DNA from: BOG-938 sp035524315
Lineage (GTDB): Bacteria; Pseudomonadota; Alphaproteobacteria; Caulobacterales; Caulobacteraceae
Assembly (NCBI GenBank): GCA_035524315.1
Contig: DATKPD010000008.1
Span: 115,809-179,808, forward strand
Direction: 5' to 3'
DNA: 64,000 nt
Under the pieces are notes generated by a model. It was not told the origin of the DNA. It made no database searches and was given only the letters and a program-made list of their open reading frames with translations. Made by a program: the position numbers and the translations under genes. Within the stretch, counting starts at the first letter, position 1; every line of letters starts with the position of its first letter. Below are positions 8,554 through 16,412 of the stretch, one piece after another.

Positions 8554-9696
8554 ATGTTCTCGAAAAAGCTTTCAACCCATCCCGCCTTGCCCGCCTCTGA
8601 GTCCGAGCGCGAAGGCTTCCTGGCGAACCTGCCGACCAATCGCTACACCGCCCTGGCCGGCGCAGTGGTCCTACTGGTCGCCGCCGGGGCCGGTCTGGTG
8701 GCGGTGATGGGCAATCCGCGCGACGGCGACCCGGTCGTGCGCACGCCGATCGCCTTCCCCAAGGGCGTCAACGCCGCCGACTGGCGCGCCTCGCTGTCGC
8801 CCGACGACCCCGCCGCCTCGTCCCTGCCGCCCGACGCCGCCATGGCCGACATGGCCGGCCAGGACGGGATGAGCGGCGAGGCCGTGATCCTGATGCCCGG
8901 CGACGGCCAGGGCCACGCCCAGCCCCTGCCCCAGGCTCCCATCGCCGGCCTGACGTCTCCCGGCCCCGGCGGCCTCCTGCCGATCATCGCCCCGGACGGG
9001 CGCACGCCGTGGAAAGCCTATGCGCGTCCCTTCGCCGACAATGGCCGGCCCAAGGTGGCCCTGGTCATCGGCGGCCTGGGGCTCAACGCCAAGTCCACCC
9101 GCGACGCCATTGAGCGCCTGCCGCCGGAGATCACCTTGTCGTTCGTCCCCTACGCCGATGGCCTGCAGGGCTGGATCGACCTGGCCCGGGCCAACGGCCA
9201 CGAGGTGCTGCTGGAAATCCCGATGGAGCCGCTGGACTTCCCCGAGAACGATCCGGGCCCCTACACCTTGATGGCCAGCGATCCTCCCACACAGACCGTG
9301 CAGCGACTGGAATGGCTGATGTCGCGCGCGACCGGCTATTTCGGCGTGACCAACTATCTCGGCGGGCGGTTCGTGCAATCGGACAAGGGTATGACCGCCT
9401 TCGCCCAGGCGCTGCGGCAGCGGGGCGTGGCTTTCATCGATGACGGGTCGGCGGCCAAGCGCGCCCAGGGCATTCCCCGCGCCTCGGCCGGCCAGATCGT
9501 CGATGAGCAACTCGACAGCGACGCGATCGATCGCCAGTTGCTGACGCTGGAAGCCTCGGCCCTGCAGAACGGTGCGGCGCTCGGTTCGGGCTTCGCCTAC
9601 CCCCTGACCATCGCCCAGGTGCAAAAGTGGGCCGCTTCGGTCGGCCAGCGCGGCTACGCCCTGGCGCCGGCGTCGGCGGTGATGACGGGCCGTTAA
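8554..9696 (+). CDS. Divergent polysaccharide deacetylase family protein (DUF610)
   Basis: 380 residues: a cytoplasmic N-terminus, one transmembrane helix (about 33-52), a disordered proline/alanine-rich linker to about 150, then a deacetylase-like fold (PKVALVIGGLGLNAKSTRDAI at about 167-187, IPMEPLDFPENDPGP at about 221-235, VTNYLGGRF at about 267-275, FIDDGS at about 300). The Asp pair that binds metal in canonical members (IDD-x-G) reads IGG here, and NH-x-G reads NYLGG, so it may not deacetylate. It is located in the periplasm on a membrane anchor. rppH starts 23 nt downstream, suggesting an operon. Confidence 0.85.
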   Translation: MFSKKLSTHPALPASESEREGFLANLPTNRYTALAGAVVLLVAAGAGLVAVMGNPRDGDPVVRTPIAFPKGVNAADWRASLSPDDPAASSLPPDAAMADMAGQDGMSGEAVILMPGDGQGHAQPLPQAPIAGLTSPGPGGLLPIIAPDGRTPWKAYARPFADNGRPKVALVIGGLGLNAKSTRDAIERLPPEITLSFVPYADGLQGWIDLARANGHEVLLEIPMEPLDFPENDPGPYTLMASDPPTQTVQRLEWLMSRATGYFGVTNYLGGRFVQSDKGMTAFAQALRQRGVAFIDDGSAAKRAQGIPRASAGQIVDEQLDSDAIDRQLLTLEASALQNGAALGSGFAYPLTIAQVQKWAASVGQRGYALAPASAVMTGR

Positions 9697-9719
9697 AAAT
9701 CGCGGTTATAGTGCCGGCG

Positions 9720-10298
9720 ATGTCAGATCCCGCCCTTCCCGACCTTTCGCTCTATCGCCCCAACGTCGGGGTGGTGCTGTTCAACGCCCACGGCCTGGTG
9801 TGGATCGGCCGACGCGCCAAGACCGACGCGCCGCACAACTGGCAGTTTCCCCAGGGCGGGGTCGACCCGGGCGAAGACCTGTACGACGCCGCTCTGCGCG
9901 AACTGCACGAGGAGACCGGCGTGCGATCGGCCCGGCTGCTGGACCGCACGCAGGACTGGATGACCTACGACTTCCCCAAGGGCTGGTCGGGAACCAAGGC
10001 GATCAAGGGCTGGCGCGGCCAGAAGCAGATCTGGTTCGCGTTCAGATTCGAAGGCGAGGACGGCGAAATCGATCTGAATCTGCACAGTCCGCCGGAATTC
10101 GACGCTTGGCGCTGGGAGGCGATTGAAAGCACCATCGATCTGGTGGTTCCCTTCAAACGCGCCGCCTACGAGCACGTGATCTCGGCCTTCCGTCGCTTCG
10201 CCGGGCCGGAAGATGGATCGGCGTCAGGATCGACAATCGAGCCGAGCCGGCGCGCCTCGATCAATTGGCTGGGCCGACTTTTTCGGGATGGGGACTGA
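9720..10298 (+). CDS. rppH: RNA pyrophosphohydrolase
   Basis: 192-residue Nudix hydrolase. GGVDPGEDLYDAALRELHEETG (about 44-65) is a full Nudix box (G-x5-E-x7-REL-x-EE-x-G), preceded by the RppH-typical YRPNVGVVLFN and WQFPQGG. It removes pyrophosphate from the 5' end of triphosphorylated mRNAs and opens them to RNase E decay. The ATG at 9720 is preferred: it lies 23 nt after the deacetylase-like gene and gives the standard family N-terminus; the open frame extends back into that gene without an ATG in a good context. Confidence 0.93.
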   Translation: MSDPALPDLSLYRPNVGVVLFNAHGLVWIGRRAKTDAPHNWQFPQGGVDPGEDLYDAALRELHEETGVRSARLLDRTQDWMTYDFPKGWSGTKAIKGWRGQKQIWFAFRFEGEDGEIDLNLHSPPEFDAWRWEAIESTIDLVVPFKRAAYEHVISAFRRFAGPEDGSASGSTIEPSRRASINWLGRLFRDGD

Positions 10299-10312
10299 AA
10301 GGTCAAAATCCA

Positions 10313-10915
10313 ATGGCGCCAACAAGCTTGAGCGGGCCAGTGGGCTGGCTGGCGTCGCGGGTGATTCCCCCGTCCACGGCGGATTCCGAGGCCGAGGCGG
10401 TTGAACTGCTCGCACCGCAGGCCGGCGAACATATTCTGATCATCGGCTTCGGCCAGGGACTGGGCATTGCCGAACTGGCGCAGGCCAAGCCCAACATCAG
10501 CATCGTGGGGGTGGATCCCTCAGCCGCCATGACCAAAGCGGCGAGCGCGCGCAACAAAGCCCTGATCGACAGCGGTCGGCTGCGCCTGGAAACCGCTACC
10601 CTGGCGGCCTTGGCCAACAGGAGCGGCGCCGACGAAGGGGCGTTCGATGGCGCCATGGCGGTGCATTGCCTGCAAAGCTGTCTGCCGCTGGATTCCCTGG
10701 CCGGCGCCTTGGGCCGTCTCTTGCGGCCCGGCGGGCGTTTCGTCACCGTGACCCACGGCCCGACGATCGAAAAGCGCTTCGGCTCGGTGCGCCGGTTCAT
10801 GGACCTGGCCGGGCCGGCCTTCACCGCGGCCGGCTTTGACAAGCTGCGCGGCGGGCGCGGGCGCGCCGAGAAATGCCATGTGGTGGTGTTTCGGGGTCGC
10901 AAGACCGAGCGCTGA
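10313..10915 (+). CDS. Class I SAM-dependent methyltransferase
   Basis: 200 residues from ATG 10313, 14 nt after the rppH stop. The SAM-binding glycine loop is LIIGFGQGLGIAELA (about 40-54), with the ribose-binding acidic residue in IVGVDPSAAM (about 64-73), then motif IV-like FDGAMAVHCL and LLRPGGRFVTVTHGP (about 139-153), the usual post-motif of small-molecule methyltransferases such as UbiE/BioC relatives. The stop codon lies in the loop of a perfect 6-bp hairpin (10907-10921) without a U tract. The substrate cannot be told. Confidence 0.8.
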   Translation: MAPTSLSGPVGWLASRVIPPSTADSEAEAVELLAPQAGEHILIIGFGQGLGIAELAQAKPNISIVGVDPSAAMTKAASARNKALIDSGRLRLETATLAALANRSGADEGAFDGAMAVHCLQSCLPLDSLAGALGRLLRPGGRFVTVTHGPTIEKRFGSVRRFMDLAGPAFTAAGFDKLRGGRGRAEKCHVVVFRGRKTER

Positions 10916-11047
10916 GCGCTCGCGGGCCCAATTGCCAAACGCCCGGCTCTTCGCCGACATCAATCAAACGGCCGTATCAGATGTCGAAACGGCAAAGCTT
11001 GATTCGCCATGGGGGAACGGGCGCGCCCGCGGCGTCCAAGCACTGTG

Positions 11048-11299
11048 ATGCTGAATAACACAGAGCAAAAGGCTTTGGCTTCTATCAGTCTTTTCCCGTG
11101 CCTGCTGCTATGGATGCCCCCAGGGCAGGCGCCCGCCGCATCGGATTTCGAAAAGGCCGACCTGTGGCCAAGCGTATCCGAAGCCGTCCGCCATGCCCAG
11201 GTGCTGGCCAGCGCCGACCGTCGCCCTTGGGTCCAGACCTCGGCCGGTGTGATGGCGCCCGAACAGATCCTTGGCGAGGGCTGGCAGCCGGCGTTCTAG
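11048..11299 (+). CDS. Small putative secreted protein
   Basis: 83 residues from ATG 11048. After MLNNTEQK comes a hydrophobic stretch (ALASISLFPCLLLWMPPGQAP, about 9-29) that could be a signal peptide with cleavage near APAA, leaving a short soluble tail with an aromatic-rich end. No family is recognised. The leader at 10962-11004 can fold (GCCGT/ACGGC inside AATCAA/TTGATT), and base composition there is lower in GC than nearby genes. It ends 9 nt before the convergent atpC stop. Coding status is uncertain; a start at 11009 is possible but poorly supported. Confidence 0.45.
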   Translation: MLNNTEQKALASISLFPCLLLWMPPGQAPAASDFEKADLWPSVSEAVRHAQVLASADRRPWVQTSAGVMAPEQILGEGWQPAF

Positions 11300-11308
11300 G
11301 CGGAGGCC

Positions 11309-11569
11309 TTAAACGACCTCGGTCGCGCTTTCCGCCAGCAGGGTGAAGCCTTGCGGGGTCACGTCGGCGAAACCGCCCTCGATCTGGAACACGCGCAGGG
11401 TCTGGCCGTCGCGCACCGACACCCGGCTGGGCTTGAGCGCGGTCATGAACGGCGCGTGGCCGGCCAGCACGCCGAAATCGCCTTCCACGCCCGAGGCGTC
11501 GACCTGATCGACCTCGGCCGAATAGAGCTCACGCTCGGGCGACACCAGCGAGAAGTGGAACTTGGCCAT
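11309..11569 (-). CDS. atpC: F-type ATP synthase epsilon subunit
   Basis: 86 residues beginning MAKFHFSLVSPERELYSAEV, the canonical epsilon N-terminal beta-sandwich, with GDFGVLAGHAPFMTALKPS (about 30-48) and the FADVTPQGFTLLAE strand. The C-terminal helical hairpin seen in longer epsilons (about 135 residues) is absent; a short sandwich-only form is common in alphaproteobacteria. It is part of the F1 central stalk. It starts 2 nt after the atpD stop, last gene of atpHAGDC. Confidence 0.95.
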   Translation of the reverse strand: MAKFHFSLVSPERELYSAEVDQVDASGVEGDFGVLAGHAPFMTALKPSRVSVRDGQTLRVFQIEGGFADVTPQGFTLLAESATEVV

Positions 11570-11571
11570 GA

Positions 11572-13056
11572 TCAGGCTTCCGCGGCCAGCTTCTCGGCCT
11601 TGGCCACGGCTTCCTCGATCGCGCCCACCATGTAGAAGGCCGCTTCGGGCAGGTGGTCGTACTCGCCGTCGCAGATCGCCTTGAACGAGCGGATGGTGTC
11701 CTTCAGCTCGACGAACTTGCCGGGCGAGTTGGTGAACTGCTCGGCCACGAAGAACGGCTGCGACAGGAAGCGCTGGATCTTGCGCGCGCGCGACACGGTC
11801 AGCTTGTCGTCTTCCGACAGCTCGTCCATGCCCAGGATGGCGATGATGTCCTTCAGCGCCTTGTACTGCTGGAGGATTTCCTGGGTCTGACGCGCCACCG
11901 CGTAGTGCTCCTCGCCGATCACCAGGGGGTCCATGATGCGCGAGGTGGAGTCGAGCGGGTCCACGGCCGGGAAGATCGCCTGGGCGGCGATGTCGCGGCT
12001 CAGCACCGTGGTCGCGTCCAGGTGGGCGAAGGAGGTGGCCGGGGCCGGGTCGGTCAGGTCGTCGGCTGGCACGTAAATGGCCTGCACCGAGGTGATCGAG
12101 CCCTTGTTGGTCGAGGTGATGCGCTCTTGCAGATTGCCCATCTCGGTCGCCAGGGTCGGCTGATAGCCCACCGCCGAGGGAATGCGGCCGAGCAGCGCCG
12201 ACACTTCCGAACCCGCCTGGGTGAAGCGGAAGATGTTGTCGATGAACAGCAGCACGTCCTTGCCTTCCACGTCGCGGAAGTACTCGGCCTGGGTCAGGCC
12301 GGTCAGGGCGACGCGGGCGCGGGCGCCCGGCGGCTCGTTCATCTGGCCGTAGACCAGGGCGCACTTGGAGCCTTCGGTCGAGCCGGTCTTCTTCGGGTCC
12401 ACGTTGACGTTGGACTCGATCATCTCGTGATAGAGGTCGTTGCCCTCGCGGGTGCGCTCGCCCACGCCCGCCAGCACCGAATAGCCGCCGTAGGCCTTGG
12501 CGATGTTGTTGATCAGCTCCTGCATGGTCACGGTCTTGCCCACGCCGGCGCCGCCGAACAGGCCGATCTTGCCGCCCTTGGTGTAGGGGCACATCAGGTC
12601 GATCACCTTGATGCCGGTGACCAGGACCTCGGCCGACGTCGCCTGCTCGGCGAAGGACGGGGCCTCGCGGTGGATTTCCGAGAAGGTGGTGGTGTTGATC
12701 GGGCCCGCTTCGTCGATCGGCTCGCCGATCACGTTCATGATGCGGCCGAGCGTGCCCGGGCCCACCGGCACGGTGATCGCCTTGCCCGTGTCGATCACGT
12801 CCTGACCACGGACCAGGCCCTCGGTGGTGTCCATGGCGATGGTGCGCACGGCGTTCTCGCCCAGGTGCTGGGCCACTTCGAGCACCAGGCGGAAGGGCTG
12901 GCCGGTCCGCTGATCGGTGTTGGTGGTTTCCAGGGCGTTGAGGATCGCCGGCAGGTAGCCGTCGAACTCCACGTCGACGACGGCGCCGATCACTTGCGCG
13001 ATGCGGCCCTTGGACACGGCGCCCTGGCCGGGGAGGTTCTTCGGATTGGCGGTCAT
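11572..13056 (-). CDS. atpD: F-type ATP synthase beta subunit
   Basis: 494-residue catalytic beta subunit. Walker A GGAGVGKT is at about 173-180, the catalytic Glu lies in AGVGERTREGNDLY (about 203-216), Walker B is DVLLFIDNIF, and DELSEDDKL is the conserved DELSEED-type loop that torques gamma. N-terminal region (MTANPKNLPGQGAVSKGRIAQVIGAVVDVEF) carries a short lead before the beta-barrel. It makes or hydrolyses ATP on the F1 head at the inner membrane. The gene lies 18 nt after atpG within the F1 operon. Confidence 0.98.
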   Translation of the reverse strand: MTANPKNLPGQGAVSKGRIAQVIGAVVDVEFDGYLPAILNALETTNTDQRTGQPFRLVLEVAQHLGENAVRTIAMDTTEGLVRGQDVIDTGKAITVPVGPGTLGRIMNVIGEPIDEAGPINTTTFSEIHREAPSFAEQATSAEVLVTGIKVIDLMCPYTKGGKIGLFGGAGVGKTVTMQELINNIAKAYGGYSVLAGVGERTREGNDLYHEMIESNVNVDPKKTGSTEGSKCALVYGQMNEPPGARARVALTGLTQAEYFRDVEGKDVLLFIDNIFRFTQAGSEVSALLGRIPSAVGYQPTLATEMGNLQERITSTNKGSITSVQAIYVPADDLTDPAPATSFAHLDATTVLSRDIAAQAIFPAVDPLDSTSRIMDPLVIGEEHYAVARQTQEILQQYKALKDIIAILGMDELSEDDKLTVSRARKIQRFLSQPFFVAEQFTNSPGKFVELKDTIRSFKAICDGEYDHLPEAAFYMVGAIEEAVAKAEKLAAEA

Positions 13057-13074
13057 GGGACTCTTGTCCTTAGG

Positions 13075-13953
13075 TCAGAGGGCCGAAGCGCCGGAGATGA
13101 TCTCGATCAGCTCCGTGGTGATCTGCGCCTGGCGTTGGCGGTTATATTGAAGGTTCAGGGCGGCGATCATGTCGCCGGCGTTGCGCGTGGCGTTATCCAT
13201 CGCGCTCATCTGGCTGGCGTAGAAGCCGGCCATGTTCTCGAGCAGGGCGCCCAGGATCTGCACGGCGATGTTGCGCGGCAGCAGGGTCTCCAGGATACCC
13301 TCTTCCGACGGCTCGTACTCGTAGCACGCGCCGCCCAGATCGGGCCGGGCGCCGGCGTCGGCCACGGCGGCGGGGATCAGCTGCTTGGCCGTGGGCGTCT
13401 GCGACACCACCGACTTGAAGCGGCTGTAGAACAAGGTGACCACGTCCACGTCGCCGGCGTCGAACAGGGCCAGCACCAGGTCGGCGATCGGCTGGGCCAC
13501 CGCCAGGGTCAGCTGGCGATAGGCCGACAGATCGAAGGATTCCACCACACGGTCGCCGTACAGGCGGCGCATCGGATCGCGGCTCTTCTTGCCCACGCAC
13601 ACGATGCGCACGTCCTTGCCCTGAGCGATCAGGCCGTTGATGTGCTCGCGCGCGGCCCGCACGATCGAAGAGGTGAAGCCGCCGGCCAGACCCCGGTCGG
13701 CCGCCGCCACCACCACCAGATGGCGCTGGTCCTTGCCCGTGCCGGCCAGCAGCCGGGGCGCGCCCGCGCCGGACACGCCGGCCGCCAGATTGGCGATGAC
13801 CGAGGCCATGCGCTCGGCGTAGGGGCGGGCGTTGATCGCCGCGTCCTGGGCGCGGCGCAGCTTGGCCGCCGCCACCATCTGCATCGCCTTCGTGATCTTC
13901 TGCGTGGCCTTCACGCTCGAGATCCGATTGCGCATATCCTTGAGGCTGGCCAT
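13075..13953 (-). CDS. atpG: F-type ATP synthase gamma subunit
   Basis: 292-residue gamma subunit, the rotor shaft. Typical N-terminal helix MASLKDMRNRISSVKATQKITKAMQMVAAAKLR and C-terminal helix MSAMDNATRNAGDMI...LQYNRQRQAQITTELIEI pair as the coiled coil inside the alpha3beta3 head; the central AAADRGLAGGF segment is conserved. It sits 23 nt after atpA and 18 nt before atpD. Length and sequence are standard. Confidence 0.97.
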   Translation of the reverse strand: MASLKDMRNRISSVKATQKITKAMQMVAAAKLRRAQDAAINARPYAERMASVIANLAAGVSGAGAPRLLAGTGKDQRHLVVVAAADRGLAGGFTSSIVRAAREHINGLIAQGKDVRIVCVGKKSRDPMRRLYGDRVVESFDLSAYRQLTLAVAQPIADLVLALFDAGDVDVVTLFYSRFKSVVSQTPTAKQLIPAAVADAGARPDLGGACYEYEPSEEGILETLLPRNIAVQILGALLENMAGFYASQMSAMDNATRNAGDMIAALNLQYNRQRQAQITTELIEIISGASAL

Positions 13954-13976
13954 CGGGGGCTACCCTTGCTCCAGCT

Positions 13977-15512
13977 TTAGGCGAAGGTGGCCGAGAAGGC
14001 TTCCAGCGCGCTCTTCAGCTCGCCTTCGCTCTTGTCGTCGAGCGCCTTCTTGGTGCGGATGGTTTCGAGCAGGCCAGCGTGCTTGGCGTGGATATACGCC
14101 AGCATGCCCTTCTCGAAGCGGCCCACGTCCTTGGTGGCGATCTTGTCCAGGTAGCCGCGCGTGCCGGCGTAGATCGAGCAGACCTGCTCTTCCACGGCCA
14201 GGGGCGAATACTGGGGCTGCTTGAGCAGCTCGGTCAGGCGTTCGCCGCGGGCCAGCAGGCGCTGGGTCGAGGCGTCGAGATCCGAACCGAACTTGGCGAA
14301 GGCGGCCATTTCCCGGTACTGGGCCAGCTCGCCCTTGATCGGACCGGCCACCTGCTTCATCGCCTTGATCTGGGCCGAAGAGCCCACGCGCGACACCGAG
14401 ATGCCGACGTTCACCGCCGGGCGGATGCCCTGATAGAACAGGTCGGTTTCCAGGAAGATCTGGCCGTCGGTGATCGAGATCACGTTGGTCGGGATGTAGG
14501 CCGACACGTCGTTGGCCTGGGTCTCGATGATCGGCAGGGCCGTCAGCGAACCCGAGCCGTTGTCGTCGTTGAGCTTCGCGGCGCGCTCGAGCAGGCGCGA
14601 GTGAAGATAGAACACGTCGCCAGGATAGGCTTCGCGGCCCGGTGGACGGCGCAGGAGCAGCGACATCTGACGATAGGCGACGGCCTGCTTGGACAGGTCG
14701 TCATAGATGATCAGGGCGTGCATGCCGTTGTCGCGGAACCACTCGCCCATGGCGCAGCCCGAGAAGGGGGACAGGAACTGCAACGGGGCCGGCTCGGACG
14801 CCGTGGCCGAGACCACGATGGTGTAGTCCAGGGCGCCGTGCTCCTCGAGCGTCTTGACGATCTGCGCCACGGTCGAGCGCTTCTGCCCGATCACGACGTA
14901 GATGCAATAGAGCTTGGCCTTCTCGTCATCGCCGGCGTTGACCGACTTCTGATTGAGAATGGTGTCGATCGCCACGGCGGTCTTGCCGGTCTGGCGGTCG
15001 CCGATGATCAGCTCGCGTTGGCCGCGGCCGACGGGGATCAGGGTGTCGATCGCCTTCAGGCCGGTCTGCACCGGCTCGTGCACCGACTTGCGCGGAATGA
15101 TGCCGGGGGCCTTGACGTCCACGCGGCGGCGCTCGGTCACACCGACCAGCGGGCCCTTGCCGTCGATCGGCTCGCCCAGCGGGTTGACCACGCGGCCCAG
15201 CAGGCCCTTGCCCACCGGCACGTCCACGATCTCGCCCAGGCGGCGGGCTTCGTCGCCTTCGCGGATTTCGCGGTCTTCGCCGAAGATCACGACCCCGACG
15301 TTGTCACGCTCAAGGTTCAGGGCCATGCCCTTGACCCCGGCGGAGGGGAATTCGACCAGTTCGCCGGCCTGGACCTTGTCCAGCCCGTAGATGCGGGCGA
15401 TGCCGTCGCCGACCGACAGCACCTGGCCGACGTCTGACACATCGGCCTGCTCGCCGAAGCCAGCGATTTGCGACTTGAGGATCGCCGAGATTTCGGCGGC
15501 GCGGATGTCCAT
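13977..15512 (-). CDS. atpA: F-type ATP synthase alpha subunit
   Basis: 511-residue alpha subunit. MDIRAAEISAILKSQI is the standard N-terminus, the Walker A-like P-loop is GDRQTGKTA (about 170-178), and the signature PAVNVGISVSRVGSSAQ (about 365-381) carries the arginine finger. It forms the non-catalytic nucleotide sites of the F1 head. It starts 5 nt after atpH, so translation is probably coupled. Confidence 0.98.
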   Translation of the reverse strand: MDIRAAEISAILKSQIAGFGEQADVSDVGQVLSVGDGIARIYGLDKVQAGELVEFPSAGVKGMALNLERDNVGVVIFGEDREIREGDEARRLGEIVDVPVGKGLLGRVVNPLGEPIDGKGPLVGVTERRRVDVKAPGIIPRKSVHEPVQTGLKAIDTLIPVGRGQRELIIGDRQTGKTAVAIDTILNQKSVNAGDDEKAKLYCIYVVIGQKRSTVAQIVKTLEEHGALDYTIVVSATASEPAPLQFLSPFSGCAMGEWFRDNGMHALIIYDDLSKQAVAYRQMSLLLRRPPGREAYPGDVFYLHSRLLERAAKLNDDNGSGSLTALPIIETQANDVSAYIPTNVISITDGQIFLETDLFYQGIRPAVNVGISVSRVGSSAQIKAMKQVAGPIKGELAQYREMAAFAKFGSDLDASTQRLLARGERLTELLKQPQYSPLAVEEQVCSIYAGTRGYLDKIATKDVGRFEKGMLAYIHAKHAGLLETIRTKKALDDKSEGELKSALEAFSATFA

Positions 15513-15517
15513 GGTCT

Positions 15518-16072
15518 CTACGCTCTCTTCAGGGCGAACTTCAGGGAATCAAGCTTGGTGCGGAGGGAGGCGTCGAACAGACGCGAGCCCACCTTGATCT
15601 TCAGGCCGCCGAGGATCGTGGGATCCACATGGGCGGTGATTTCGGGCTCCTGGCCGAGGGTCTTGGCCAGCTGGGCCTTGATGGCCTTGGCTTGGGCGGC
15701 GCTGAGCTTGACCGCGCTGGTCACCTCGGCGGCGACCACGCCGCGATGGGCGGCGGCCAGGGCCTGGAAGCCGGCCAGGGCGGCGGGCAAGGCCGCGGCG
15801 CGATGATTGGCGCCGAGCACGCCCAGGAACTTGGCGCTCGTCGGGCTGAGCTCGGCCTTCCCGGCGATGTCCGCCAGGACCTTGGCCTTGGTGTCGGCCG
15901 CAAAGATCGGCGAGGCCAGGAACCGGCGCAGTTCGGCGCTGTCCGCCAACGTCGCCCTAAGGGCGGCGACATCCGCTTCCACGGCGCCGAGCGCCTCGGT
16001 TTCGAGGGCTAAATCGAACAGGGCTTTCGCGTAGCGCGCGCCCACGTCGGTCTGCTTGAAATCGTCAGCCAA
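15518..16072 (-). CDS. atpH: F-type ATP synthase delta subunit
   Basis: 184-residue delta subunit that joins the F1 head to the b-subunit stator. Conserved N-terminus (ADDFKQTDVGARYAKALFDLALE) and C-terminal DPTILGGLKIKVGSRLFDASLRTKL. The start is read as TTG at 16072: it gives the usual length and the family's typical first residues, and there is no in-frame ATG nearby; the frame stays open to 16246 but that stretch does not look coding and contains the promoter. First gene of atpHAGDC; the F0 genes are elsewhere. Confidence 0.93.
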   Translation of the reverse strand: MADDFKQTDVGARYAKALFDLALETEALGAVEADVAALRATLADSAELRRFLASPIFAADTKAKVLADIAGKAELSPTSAKFLGVLGANHRAAALPAALAGFQALAAAHRGVVAAEVTSAVKLSAAQAKAIKAQLAKTLGQEPEITAHVDPTILGGLKIKVGSRLFDASLRTKLDSLKFALKRA

Positions 16073-16412
16073 ATTAAACCCGCCCGGTGCGTTCGTAGGC
16101 CACCTGCGGAACACATCCCGCAGCGACTCAAAGGCTTGAAAATCGCCAGGATTGCGCTCGGGATCGGAGGTTGATTTCCGCCCCCTCGCCCACAGCCGCC
16201 GGGGTGATAGCACGCGATTTTCGGCCTCGCAACCAAAGCGGCGCACCTCGGGCGGCGCGGCGGCGTTTAGGCGTTACCCGCGCTGAAGAATATCGAATCC
16301 GAGCGCTTCGGCTTTGACCGGGCCGGAGGCTATATGTACCCCGCCATGGATTTTCGGCCGCCCCGCACCGCGGGCGGCCGCCAACAGCGACAAGACCGTG
16401 GATGGGAGAGCC
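16073..16412. other. Intergenic region between atpH and the MFS gene
   Basis: 340 nt between divergent genes. It holds the predicted atpH promoter (16204-16232). On the plus side a TATATG (16331-16336) could be a -10 for the transporter, with only a poor -35 (TTCGGC, 18 nt upstream). I see no RNA gene, repeat or further ORF that looks coding. Confidence 0.5.
16204..16232 (-). promoter_or_regulatory. Predicted promoter of the atpHAGDC operon
   Basis: Minus-strand -35 TTGCGA (16227-16232) and -10 TATCAC (16204-16209) are separated by 17 nt, a good housekeeping-type match. Transcription would start near 16197, giving a leader of about 125 nt before the atpH TTG. Inferred from sequence alone. 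Confidence 0.5.

Noticed and set aside
10907..10921. Perfect hairpin GAGCGC-TGA-GCGCTC as terminator of the methyltransferase gene
   Set aside because: No T tract follows and the stem is short; probably chance or a weak pause.
11653..13980. 775-codon plus-strand open frame opposite atpD and atpG
   Set aside because: Antisense shadow: in GC-rich DNA the frame opposite a strongly biased gene lacks stops. The translation is His/Gly/Arg/Val-rich with no domain, while atpD and atpG are certain.
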